From positions 1 through 64,000 of the forward strand of contig JBGAWP010000007.1 in assembly GCA_044227505.1 (NCBI GenBank): a DNA stretch of 64,000 nt, read 5' to 3'. This DNA is from UBA7236 sp044227505. GTDB taxonomy: Bacteria > Bacteroidota > Bacteroidia > Chitinophagales > BACL12. Shown here piece by piece: positions 35,814 through 43,952 of the stretch. Under the pieces are notes generated by a model that was not told the origin of the DNA, searched no databases, and saw nothing but the letters and a program-made list of their open reading frames with translations. The translations under genes and the position numbers were made by a program. The first letter of the stretch is position 1. Each line of letters begins with the position of its first letter.

Positions 35814-36674
35814 ATGCCAACATTATATAAAGTATTTATGAATCATTCTACATACGATTGGAAGAACAAAAAAGGTCAGCATATTTTCGCTCAGCGTTGG
35901 CTACCGGATGGCAAACCGGTTGCTGTTATATGTCACGTACACGGCCAAAGCGATCACAGCAGCCGATTTGAACATGTGGCTGGGTTTTTTGTGGATCATG
36001 ATATTGCATTTATTGCTATAGACCTTATTGGTCATGGTAAAAGTGCGGGCGCGCGAGGTCATATTCGTTCCTTTAAGGAATATACTGAGTCGGTTGACAT
36101 GTTATTGGATGAAGCGGAGAAATTATTTCCCGTTGTTCCTGTGTTCGTTTATGGGCATAGTATGGGTGGAACAATTGTTTTACATCATTCCTTTAATACT
36201 TCAAGAAATATAAAAGGATATATTGTTACTTCTCCCTGGATAAAACTGGCATTTGAACCACCAGCATGGAAAGTTGCGTTGGGAAAAACAATTAAATCCA
36301 TTTTTCCAGCTTTGTTACAGCCTACGGGATTGGTTGCTTCTTTAATTTCGCATGATGAAGAAGTTGTGCAAAAGTATATGAACGATAAATTGGTACATGG
36401 AAAAATTTCAGCATCCGCATTTTTTGAAATCCTCACACACGGGTATGCAATTTTAGACCATGGGGATGATTTAAAATATCCTGTATTATTGATGCATGGC
36501 ACCGGAGATAAAATTACATCCTGTGATGCAAGCAGAACATTTGCAAATAAACATCAGAAAAATTTGACCTTTATCGAAATGGATGGTTTGTATCATGAAA
36601 TGCATAACGAACCTCAACAATTGACTGTGTTTAATGAAATGTTAAATTGGATAAAAAATACAATAAATAAATAA
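35814..36674 (+). CDS. Alpha/beta hydrolase, monoacylglycerol lipase-like
   Basis: This is a 286-residue alpha/beta hydrolase of the serine aminopeptidase S33/monoglyceride lipase group. It has the HVHGQSDHSSRF oxyanion region (41-52), the GHGKSAGARGHI stretch typical of monoacylglycerol lipases, and the nucleophile elbow GHSMGG with Ser116. The Asp lies in HGTGDKITS and the His in GLYHEMHNE. ATG 35838 (MNHSTYDWKNKKG) is an equally likely start. No signal peptide is seen, so it acts in the cytosol. It is divergent from the glpK unit; together they could release and capture glycerol. A small membrane protein gene follows after 3 bp. Confidence 0.85.
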   Translation: MPTLYKVFMNHSTYDWKNKKGQHIFAQRWLPDGKPVAVICHVHGQSDHSSRFEHVAGFFVDHDIAFIAIDLIGHGKSAGARGHIRSFKEYTESVDMLLDEAEKLFPVVPVFVYGHSMGGTIVLHHSFNTSRNIKGYIVTSPWIKLAFEPPAWKVALGKTIKSIFPALLQPTGLVASLISHDEEVVQKYMNDKLVHGKISASAFFEILTHGYAILDHGDDLKYPVLLMHGTGDKITSCDASRTFANKHQKNLTFIEMDGLYHEMHNEPQQLTVFNEMLNWIKNTINK

Positions 36675-36677
36675 TGT

Positions 36678-37127
36678 ATGGCACCTAAACCAAATGCACT
36701 TCAAACTATGACCATAATTTATGCATCTCTTATCATGGGGGTGATATTATTTGGTGTAATGACAATTTTTGTATTGGGAAAACCTGCCCAACCACAAAAT
36801 GAAATGGATATTTTGGGATATGTAGCAATCATTGCTTCTATTGTTGTACCTCTTGGTGGTGTTTATCTTTACAATAAATTAATTGCCGAAGTAAAAGAAG
36901 CTGACGTAAAAACAAAATTAACTAAATGGCGTTCTGCAACAATTATACGTGCAGCAACCATTGAAGGACCTTGTTTATTTTGTGTGGTAAATATCATGTT
37001 GAGTGGTGCAGATATTTTTTTATATCTGTATGTTGCACTGCTGGTGTTGATGATATTTAATTTCCCGACAAAGAACAGGGTGATAAATGAACTTCAGATA
37101 TCGGAAGAGGAATTAAATGCTGCTTGA
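36678..37127 (+). CDS. Small four-helix membrane protein of unknown function
   Basis: This is a 149-residue protein with four hydrophobic segments, at about 10-33, 46-65, 94-110 and 112-128. A short polar loop (KEADVKTKLTKWRS) sits in the middle and an acidic tail (ISEEELNAA) at the end. I do not recognise a named domain. It starts 3 bp after the lipase-like gene and should be co-transcribed with it. It could be an accessory membrane protein for that enzyme, or simply hitchhike. Confidence 0.75.
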   Translation: MAPKPNALQTMTIIYASLIMGVILFGVMTIFVLGKPAQPQNEMDILGYVAIIASIVVPLGGVYLYNKLIAEVKEADVKTKLTKWRSATIIRAATIEGPCLFCVVNIMLSGADIFLYLYVALLVLMIFNFPTKNRVINELQISEEELNAA

Positions 37128-37135
37128 ATATTAAT

Positions 37136-38191
37136 TTACCTTGTCCTATTCAATCCCATAGCCTTCACCATCCAATTAGGTAATGCTTGTTCAGGATCCC
37201 TTTTTTGCAGATTTAAATACCATCCAAACTTTTTTAATATCGGCACTTTATGTGTTTCTACAAATTCAATTAATGCCCCATCAGGATCTTCTATATACGA
37301 AAAATGACCCGCTGCCTCTCCCATATCAAAATGATCGCCGCTATCTACTGTAAATGGATAACCTTTTGATGTACATAATTCTTTCATTTCTTTCATGCCC
37401 TGAATATCAAAACACAAATGAATAAAACCGAGATCCCCCCAATAACGATTTTCAAATATTTTTTTTGCAGGACGATCGTAAATTTTAATTAATTCAATTT
37501 CACCATTTCCCAATAATTTACTGAATGGTCCGCGACGTGAAGCAGATTGTGCCAATAATACTCTGCGAGATTTTATTTGTCCGCCCTGTAATATTGCAGT
37601 ATCGGTAAAAGTATCTTCTTTATCATAAACAACCTTATCAAATCCAAGAATTTCAGAATAAAATCTTATCGATCTTTCGATATCGCTAACTCCAATTAGG
37701 GCACCATAACTTCCACCGGTTTTGAATTCTGTTTTACCAAACCAATCATCCGCTTTTACAATTTCAAATACGTTTCCATAAAGGTCTTTCAAATAAAAAT
37801 GCGGATCTCCTTTTGGATCGGTAGTTACATCCCCCAAAATATTTACACCTTGTTTTTTTAACGAATTAAAAGTTGCATGTACATCGCGACTTTTTATTTT
37901 ACATGCATAAATTCCGAGATCGCCATATTGAATTTCAAATGCTGCAGCAACGGGTTTTCTGGAAGTGTATTGCCATATCTCAAATCCACCACCTCCATTC
38001 ATATTAATTGCAAGTATTGCATGGCGCTTGTGTGGCTGTCCTCCCGTGTAGGGCAACATCAAATTAGCTTCTGCAGCCTCTTCAAATATCTTCACATCCA
38101 TCCCGAATTTTTCTCTGTACCATCTCCATGCTTCGTGCACGAAAGGATTGCCTATTCCTATTTGTTGTATTCCGCTGATTATAGGTTTCAT
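37136..38191 (-). CDS. Two-domain VOC (glyoxalase/dioxygenase) family protein
   Basis: This 351-residue protein has two VOC modules. The first covers about 1-145 (GIQQIGIGNPFVHEAWRWYREKFG to HFYLKDLYGNVFEIV). The second covers about 155-315 (GALIGVSDIERSIRFYSEILGF to YIEDPDGALIEFVETHKVP). Candidate metal ligands are His138 in DPHFYLKD, the Glu in FEIV, His258 in LGFIHLCFD, and Glu316 near the end. The arrangement resembles extradiol dioxygenase or hydroxyphenylpyruvate dioxygenase relatives, but the substrate cannot be told. It is convergent with the small membrane protein gene. Confidence 0.8.
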   Translation of the reverse strand: MKPIISGIQQIGIGNPFVHEAWRWYREKFGMDVKIFEEAAEANLMLPYTGGQPHKRHAILAINMNGGGGFEIWQYTSRKPVAAAFEIQYGDLGIYACKIKSRDVHATFNSLKKQGVNILGDVTTDPKGDPHFYLKDLYGNVFEIVKADDWFGKTEFKTGGSYGALIGVSDIERSIRFYSEILGFDKVVYDKEDTFTDTAILQGGQIKSRRVLLAQSASRRGPFSKLLGNGEIELIKIYDRPAKKIFENRYWGDLGFIHLCFDIQGMKEMKELCTSKGYPFTVDSGDHFDMGEAAGHFSYIEDPDGALIEFVETHKVPILKKFGWYLNLQKRDPEQALPNWMVKAMGLNRTR

Positions 38192-38424
38192 TGTTTTATT
38201 TTCAGTTTGTTAATTTATTTTTTTTTTCGTGAATCGTGAGGCGTGAATCGTGAGTTTAGTTCTCGTTAGATTGATGATTTTATTCCAACAGGAAAATTAA
38301 CTATCAACCAAAGTAAAGGTAAACTCATAACTCATTACTCATTCATCCCAAGTAAAAGTTCTCCTACGAAGCAAAATCATGATGCGGACATACTCACCAC
38401 TCACCACTCACCATTCACCATTCA
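38192..38424. repeat. CACTCACCATTCACC-type short tandem repeats
   Basis: GTGAATCGTGAGGC repeats lie at 38229-38254, AACTCATTACTCATTC at 38320-38344, and ACTCACCATTCACC repeats at 38392-38424. The last run ends exactly at the stop codon of the SDR gene. No coding sequence is present. Confidence 0.75.
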
Positions 38425-39243
38425 CTATTTCGTTGCTACTTTTGATATCATTTTATAATATAGTCCAGGCAAAAACCTCCTGATATGCGCCATCCATATT
38501 TCTTTTCCGCCAATAAGCACTTCTTTTTTATTGTTTTTTATTGCGTTAATTATTTTTCTTACGCAAACATCAACAGGCATTCCGTTTTTTTGCCCCGGAT
38601 CCAAAACTGCCTGATTTTTTCCATCGCCTTTTACTGCGTTGTACGAAATATTTGTAAACACAAATCCTGGCATTATAATATGAATTTGAACAGGAGAACC
38701 CTTAATGGTATTTTCTGCCCGCATTGCATCAAAATACCCTATCAAAGCATGTTTACTCGCGCAGTAAGTAGATCGATTCGGAACACCAATTTTCCCGGTG
38801 ATACTGCTCAATAAAATTATTTTTCCATATTCGTTTTTTTCCATTTGTGGAATAACCGCCTTACTTAAAATAACGGAACTTGTAAAATTAATATCCATGA
38901 TGCGTTGCTCCACATCTGCTTTGGTTTCCATTGCGGTGGAGCGCTGGCTTATACCTCCACTGTTTATAAGCATATCTATCCTCCCAAATAATGAAATAGC
39001 TTTTTCCGCTATAGAATTTAAGGTGGAAAGATCAGCGAGGTCAACGGGTAAAACTTCAATATTACTGCTATAGGGGAGGCATTCGGTTTTAACTCTTTCG
39101 AGTTCATCTGTTCTTCGTGCTGATAATATAAGCGTTGCTTTTTGTCTTGCAAGTTGTTTTGCAAGTTCCTCCCCGATACCTGAGGAGGCACCGGTTATCC
39201 AGATCACTTTTCCCGTGGCAAATGTCCTATTTTCGGCTGACAT
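38425..39243 (-). CDS. Short-chain dehydrogenase/reductase
   Basis: This is a 272-residue NAD(P)-dependent oxidoreductase. The cofactor motif is WITGASSGIGEEL (about 15-27). NSGG replaces the commoner NNAG near residue 93, and the catalytic Ser and YCASK (Tyr-x-x-x-Lys) follow. The C-terminal half ends with the hydrophobic RRFLPGLYYKMISK, seen in membrane-peripheral SDRs of the DHRS7-like group. The substrate is unknown. It reads in the same direction as the upstream glycosyltransferase, with 14 bp between, but it has its own -7 box next to its start codon. Confidence 0.9.
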   Translation of the reverse strand: MSAENRTFATGKVIWITGASSGIGEELAKQLARQKATLILSARRTDELERVKTECLPYSSNIEVLPVDLADLSTLNSIAEKAISLFGRIDMLINSGGISQRSTAMETKADVEQRIMDINFTSSVILSKAVIPQMEKNEYGKIILLSSITGKIGVPNRSTYCASKHALIGYFDAMRAENTIKGSPVQIHIIMPGFVFTNISYNAVKGDGKNQAVLDPGQKNGMPVDVCVRKIINAIKNNKKEVLIGGKEIWMAHIRRFLPGLYYKMISKVATK

Positions 39244-39247
39244 GCCG

Positions 39248-39255
39248 CAAAGATA
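39248..39255 (-). promoter_or_regulatory. -7 promoter element of the SDR gene
   Basis: Minus-strand TATCTTTG, an exact TAnnTTTG match, is 4 bp from the SDR start codon. Transcription would begin at or within the start codon, giving an almost leaderless mRNA. It sits in the 14-bp gap after the glycosyltransferase gene. Confidence 0.55.
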
Positions 39256-39257
39256 AC

Positions 39258-39962
39258 TTATAACCCTTTAGGATGTTTGATCATACTGTGGTAAGTATTG
39301 CGAATGCGCTGCGGGCTATAGGCTCCCGACATGAACATATACATGGCCACAGCATTCGCAAGGTTTACTTTCGCCCAGCTGTTGTGTTCATATTTTCTTG
39401 CAGATACCACGGCATATTCGGGTATTACTTTAAAGGTATATTGTTTCATTAATCGCTTTACGAAATCGTAATCCTCCATGATGATATATTTTTCACTAAA
39501 TCCTTTCAAAGCAAAAAATATTTCTTTTTTTACAAAAAGTGTCTGGTCGCCGCCACGGCAGATCAAGCCGCCGAAACGGTTAAAAAAGGCATTGACTTTT
39601 AATAAATATTTATCGGAATCAAATCTATACCGAAAACATCCTGCGTCATAATTTTGATAAACAGCTTCCACTATGGAATTAAAACAGGTTGCAGGAGGAA
39701 TGCAATCTGCATGTACAAAATACAAAATATCTCCCTTCGCGTGCTCTGCAGCATAATTCATTTGATTGGAGCGACCTTTTTTTGGTGAATATAGAATTGT
39801 AGTTTTATATAGAGAAGCAATTTTTACCGTATCATCTTCACTTCCACCATCACAAACAATACATTCTAAAATTTTATCGGAATTTATTGATTCGAGCCAC
39901 AACAAAATTTTTGAAATATATTTTTCCTCATTCAGCGTTGGAATAATTATACTGATCTTCAT
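39258..39962 (-). CDS. Family 2 glycosyltransferase (TIGR04283-like)
   Basis: This is a 234-residue GT-A glycosyltransferase. The opening KISIIIPTLNEEKYI is typical, followed by CDGGSEDDTVKIA and the metal-binding VHADC (DxD position). Then come GGDQTLFVKKEIF and MEDYDFVKRL with the likely catalytic Asp. Proteins of this length and opening are usually labelled arsenosugar-biosynthesis type (TIGR04283), but they occur outside arsenic loci, and no arsenic gene is seen here. It lies 2 bp downstream of the GNAT gene on the same strand. Confidence 0.88.
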   Translation of the reverse strand: MKISIIIPTLNEEKYISKILLWLESINSDKILECIVCDGGSEDDTVKIASLYKTTILYSPKKGRSNQMNYAAEHAKGDILYFVHADCIPPATCFNSIVEAVYQNYDAGCFRYRFDSDKYLLKVNAFFNRFGGLICRGGDQTLFVKKEIFFALKGFSEKYIIMEDYDFVKRLMKQYTFKVIPEYAVVSARKYEHNSWAKVNLANAVAMYMFMSGAYSPQRIRNTYHSMIKHPKGL

Positions 39963-39964
39963 GT

Positions 39965-40495
39965 TTAAATTCGTTTTACCATGATAAAATCATTTTGCAC
40001 ATCGTCACCTAAAGTAAAAGTTGTTGTTCCTGCAATTATAAATCCGCGGTGTTTATAAATTTCAATCGCTCTTTCATTCTTTTGCCAGACACCTAACCAG
40101 ATATAATTACAATTATTTTCTAACGCAAATTTTATACTAATGTTCATCAACTTACTTCCTGCTTTCAATTGCTGATAATCTTTTAAAACATAATAGCGGG
40201 CAATTTCACAACCCCTTCCTTCATGCATATACGAAGTATTACCGAGTTCCAGTTTTATATATCCGATCAATTTTGTTTCATACTCGGCAACAAAAATGCT
40301 GATTTGAGACCCCTGGAGTTCTTTTGTTAATGTTTCCGGCGTAAAATGGGTGGCTATATATTTTTGCATATCGTACGCCGTGTTTTGCATATGATAGGTA
40401 TCAAAAAAAGTGGTGGCGCACAGGTCTTGGAGCTTCAGAACATCGTCGGTGGTTGCTTTCCGGTATAAAATCAAATCAGGTTCAATAGCGCTCAT
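39965..40495 (-). CDS. GNAT family N-acetyltransferase
   Basis: This is a 176-residue acetyl-CoA-dependent acetyltransferase. The fold is visible from LILYRKATTDDVLKLQDL through IFVAEYETKLIGYIKL. The acetyl-CoA loop is about residues 110-120, in the QQLKAGSKLM region, which has a weaker Q/RxxGxG match than usual. The late IWLGVWQKNERAIEIYKHRGF is typical of small-molecule or protein N-terminal GNATs. The substrate is unknown. It leads the minus-strand GNAT-glycosyltransferase pair. Confidence 0.88.
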   Translation of the reverse strand: MSAIEPDLILYRKATTDDVLKLQDLCATTFFDTYHMQNTAYDMQKYIATHFTPETLTKELQGSQISIFVAEYETKLIGYIKLELGNTSYMHEGRGCEIARYYVLKDYQQLKAGSKLMNISIKFALENNCNYIWLGVWQKNERAIEIYKHRGFIIAGTTTFTLGDDVQNDFIMVKRI

Positions 40496-40685
40496 CGGTC
40501 AATTTTAACAATTTGCCGACAAATTATCGGTATTAACAGATATTTTTTGTTAAAATTCTTGACCTGGGTGTAACTTTCGGACTAATTCAAACGCCATAGC
40601 GTTAAATATGGTTAAAAGATATACATATTAACATAATAAATTTTAATTTCACGTTACCGAAGGGTAGCACTATAAAAACCACAAA

Positions 40686-41066
40686 ATGAAAAACCTGATC
40701 GCTTTCGTATTTGTATTGTTAACAGGCGTTTCTCTTGCATTTGCGGGCGGACCGGAAGGTGACGATTTGTTAAATGCCGCTACCTGTGTAGTGGATGAAA
40801 CAGCCCAGCGCAGCTACTCCTCCAGTCAATCCGGGGAAAAAAAGATATCTTATGCTTCTGTGATTCCGGCTCCGGATGAAAAAAATGTGGTGATCACATT
40901 TACGATCAATGAGGATAATAAAATACATGTGGTGGATGTTAAGGGAGGTTATGCCTTTCTCAACCATTATATTAAATCTTCTCTGGAAGGCAAGGTGATC
41001 AAAACGGAAAATGCTTTGCCCGGGATTAACTATGTAATGGCTGTAAAACTGCCTACCACTGTTTAA
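40686..41066 (+). CDS. Small secreted protein of unknown function
   Basis: This 126-residue protein has a clear signal peptide (MKNLIAFVFVLLTGVSLAFA, cleavage before GGPEG). The mature part is about 105 residues and has two Cys-poor halves ending VVITFTINEDNKIHVVDVKGGYAFLNHYIKSSLEGK. That pattern (a predicted beta strand pair followed by a helix) resembles small periplasmic TonB-C-like or energy-transducer folds, but the match is too weak to name. A terminator follows at 41089-41115, so it is monocistronic. Confidence 0.75.
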   Translation: MKNLIAFVFVLLTGVSLAFAGGPEGDDLLNAATCVVDETAQRSYSSSQSGEKKISYASVIPAPDEKNVVITFTINEDNKIHVVDVKGGYAFLNHYIKSSLEGKVIKTENALPGINYVMAVKLPTTV

Positions 41067-41088
41067 AATATTGATAAAAGCTATACGG

Positions 41089-41115
41089 AACCCTCGAACT
41101 TAGTCGGGGGTTTTC
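41089..41115 (+). terminator. Terminator after small secreted protein
   Basis: The stem AACCCTCG / CGGGGGTT (41089-41096 and 41105-41112) is followed by a T-rich run. Confidence 0.75.
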
Positions 41116-41191
41116 TATTTTTGGGGCGTGAGAGGGAATTTTGGAAGGTCCATTATTTGAAGATATCCCCTTATTAATTCGAAATTAATTT

Positions 41192-43747
41192 ATGAAAAAG
41201 AGTTTATTGATAGTTTGTTTTTTAGGCGCAATAAGAATTTCATTTGCGCAACAGGTCGAATGGAATTCGTCGAGAATTTTATTGGAAATACAGAAATTAA
41301 ATACCACCGGAAGTGTTTTATATATTGCCGCACATCCGGATGATGAGAATACCCGATTGATAACTTATCTGGCAAATGAAAAAAAGGTGCGTACGGGTTA
41401 TTTATCATTAACACGAGGTGACGGAGGGCAAAATCTTGTTGGAGATGAACAGGGTGCTTATTTGGGATTAATACGAACGCAGGAATTATTAGCTGCCAGA
41501 CGAACCGATGGCGGTGAACAATATTTTACACGGGCAGTTGATTTTGGATATAGTAAAAGTGCGGACGAAACATTTACAAAGTGGTCGCGCGATAGTATAT
41601 TAAGTGATGTTGTTTGGGTGATAAGAAATTTTAAACCTGATATTATTATTAATCGTTTTCCATCTGATGCACGCGCTGGTCATGGGCACCATACTGCTAG
41701 TGGTATGTTGGCTGAAGAAGCATTTGCAGCTGCAGCTGATCCAACCAAATTTCCGGAACAATTAAAATATGTTTCGGTGTGGCAGGCACAGAGATTATTT
41801 TTAAATAATAGCACCTGGTGGGATAAAGATCTGCCAAATAAAATTGCAGCAGGCGAAAAAAGCCTTGCCTGGGTTGATGTGGGAGGATATAATACTTTGT
41901 TGGGAAAAAGTTATGGTGAAATTGCCGCAGAAAGCAGAACTAATCATAAAAGTCAGGGATTCGGAAGCACTCCGACAAGAGGAGAACAAAAAGAATATCT
42001 CGAATTAAAAAACGGGATTCCTTTTAACGATAACAATATTTTTGATGGTATTTCTACAACCTGGGAACGATATCGCCAAGGCTCGGAAATTAAAATAAGC
42101 TTGGATAAAATTATTGCTGATTTTGATGTATTACACCCCGAAAAATCGGTGGATGCTTTATTAAAAGTGTATTCACAATTAGAAAATATTCCAACAGATC
42201 AATTGGTGGAATATAAAAAACTACAATTGCAGAATATTATAGTTGCTTGTCTGGGGTTGTGGTTGGAACCGGTTGCGGAGAGAGATATGGTGGTGCAAGG
42301 AGAACAACTTAAAATATTTAGTTCATCCATTAAGCGGAATGAATATCCGCTCACTTTGGAATCCATAACTGTTTTCAATAATGAATATAAGGCTGGTGAA
42401 ATTCTTCCTGCTGGAATTAATCAAATCGACACTTTTGAAATTAAAATAGATAACAATATGTCCTCTTCTCCATATTGGCTGGAAGGAGAGTACAACGGAT
42501 TATTTTCTGTTCCCGACCAAAAGCTACGTGGCAAGGCTGAAAACGATCCTGTACTTGCATTCATTTATAATGTTAAGATTGGAGATAAATTATTTAAAAT
42601 AAAAAGAGCGGTTGTTTTTAAAGAAACAGATGCAGTAAAAGGTGAAATATATAAGCCAATAGTTATTTTGCCCAAAGTGGTAATTTCAATTGATAGTAAA
42701 GCCCTGTTATTTATCAACGATCAAAATTCCAAAATGGAAATATCGTTAAAATCAAATACCGATAATGTTAAGGGATACCTATTTGCATCTCTTGAAAATG
42801 GATTTTCTACATGGGATACCTATGAAGTTGCCCTTGAAAAAAAGGGCGATGAAAAATCCTTTACTTTCAATATTGATCCGACAAAAGCCTTAAGTGACAA
42901 AGGCGCATTAAATTTGTATTTTATTCATGGTGATGGGAAAAAAATATTAGATAGTTTAGTTTGGAAGCATAATTCTGAAAGCATAAAAAGGGAATTAAGG
43001 AATAGAAATGATGTAGACACAAAATCTATTACTTCGATTCAGTATGATCACATTCCAAGGCAAATAATTATGGAAAATGTAACTATCTCATTATCAAAGA
43101 TGAATGCTACTTTTCCTAAAGGAAATATTGCTTATGTAGAAGGAGCCGGAGATAAAGTGGATGAAAGTTTGCAACAAGCAGGTTTGAATATTTCAACTAT
43201 TACACCTGAGTCCATCACTTTAGCTGAGCTAAAAAAATATGAAGCTGTTGTAATTGGTGTTCGTGCATATAATACCTCCAAAGTACTTGCCGATAATCAA
43301 AGTGTTTTAATGGAATATGTAAACCAAGGAGGATTAGCAATAACACAGTATAATACAAATTGGGATATGTTTACAGAAAATATTGGACCATATCCATTTA
43401 AAATAAAACGCGGAAGAGTAACGGATGAAAATTCTCCTGTCGACTTTTTAATTCCCGAGCATAGTGTATTAAATACACCAAATAAACTCACTAAAGCCGA
43501 TTTCGATGGTTGGATTCAGGAACGGGGAATTTATTTTGCAGAGGAACTCGCACCGGAATATGTTTCGCCATTGGCATTTACCGATCCGAACGAAAAACCA
43601 CAAAGCGGAGGATTAATAATTGCAGATTATGGAAAAGGTGCATTTATCTATACAGGTATCGCATTTTTCCGCGAATTACCCGCAGGGGTTCCTGGAGCAT
43701 ACCGATTATTTATCAATTTATTATCCTATAAAAATCAGGTTAAATAA
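41192..43747 (+). CDS. Secreted PIG-L family deacetylase-like protein
   Basis: This 851-residue exported protein starts with a signal peptide (MKKSLLIVCFLGAIRISFAQ). The PIG-L/LmbE deacetylase domain covers about 35-290, with the zinc-binding IAAHPDDENT (Asp-Asp motif), the RGDGGQN loop and the second metal site GHGHHTASG. The middle (about 380-620) looks like beta-sandwich domains. The C-terminal ~220 residues (VAYVEGAGDKVDESLQQAG, VIGVRAYN, GAFIYTGIAFFRELPAG) resemble a class I glutamine-amidotransferase-like fold without an obvious catalytic Cys. Such proteins probably deacetylate N-acetyl sugars outside the cytoplasm; the exact substrate is unknown. The symporter unit downstream may import the product. 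Confidence 0.88.
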   Translation: MKKSLLIVCFLGAIRISFAQQVEWNSSRILLEIQKLNTTGSVLYIAAHPDDENTRLITYLANEKKVRTGYLSLTRGDGGQNLVGDEQGAYLGLIRTQELLAARRTDGGEQYFTRAVDFGYSKSADETFTKWSRDSILSDVVWVIRNFKPDIIINRFPSDARAGHGHHTASGMLAEEAFAAAADPTKFPEQLKYVSVWQAQRLFLNNSTWWDKDLPNKIAAGEKSLAWVDVGGYNTLLGKSYGEIAAESRTNHKSQGFGSTPTRGEQKEYLELKNGIPFNDNNIFDGISTTWERYRQGSEIKISLDKIIADFDVLHPEKSVDALLKVYSQLENIPTDQLVEYKKLQLQNIIVACLGLWLEPVAERDMVVQGEQLKIFSSSIKRNEYPLTLESITVFNNEYKAGEILPAGINQIDTFEIKIDNNMSSSPYWLEGEYNGLFSVPDQKLRGKAENDPVLAFIYNVKIGDKLFKIKRAVVFKETDAVKGEIYKPIVILPKVVISIDSKALLFINDQNSKMEISLKSNTDNVKGYLFASLENGFSTWDTYEVALEKKGDEKSFTFNIDPTKALSDKGALNLYFIHGDGKKILDSLVWKHNSESIKRELRNRNDVDTKSITSIQYDHIPRQIIMENVTISLSKMNATFPKGNIAYVEGAGDKVDESLQQAGLNISTITPESITLAELKKYEAVVIGVRAYNTSKVLADNQSVLMEYVNQGGLAITQYNTNWDMFTENIGPYPFKIKRGRVTDENSPVDFLIPEHSVLNTPNKLTKADFDGWIQERGIYFAEELAPEYVSPLAFTDPNEKPQSGGLIIADYGKGAFIYTGIAFFRELPAGVPGAYRLFINLLSYKNQVK

Positions 43748-43850
43748 TGATTGTATTAATTTCCTCCATCAATACAAACTTCGGGAAACTTCGCACCCTT
43801 AGCGTCCCTGTCTGCCGACCGGCAGGTTCGTCGGCCTTTAATTCCACCCT

Positions 43851-43952
43851 ATGAACACAAAAAAATATTGGCGCAACTGGTATCTTTTTGTCATTGCATT
43901 TCTGGTGTTGCAGATCATTATTTATTCCTACATCACAAATAATCTGCAATGA
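43851..43952 (+). CDS. 33-residue single-pass membrane peptide overlapping symporter
   Basis: ATG 43851 opens a 33-codon frame reading MNTKKYWRNWYLFVIAF, then LVLQIIIYSYITNNLQ. It has a basic, aromatic N terminus and one membrane helix of about 18 residues. Its stop shares ATGA with the symporter start at 43949, so the two are translationally coupled. Some SSS-family transporters have small membrane partners encoded just upstream, so this may be a symporter subunit. It is easily missed because of its size. The assignment rests on start context, composition and overlap. Confidence 0.7.
   Translation: MNTKKYWRNWYLFVIAFLVLQIIIYSYITNNLQ

Noticed and set aside
39258..39962. Arsenosugar biosynthesis role for the glycosyltransferase
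   Set aside because: The family label is by length and opening only; no arsenic methyltransferase or arsS-like gene is in the window, so I kept the neutral name.
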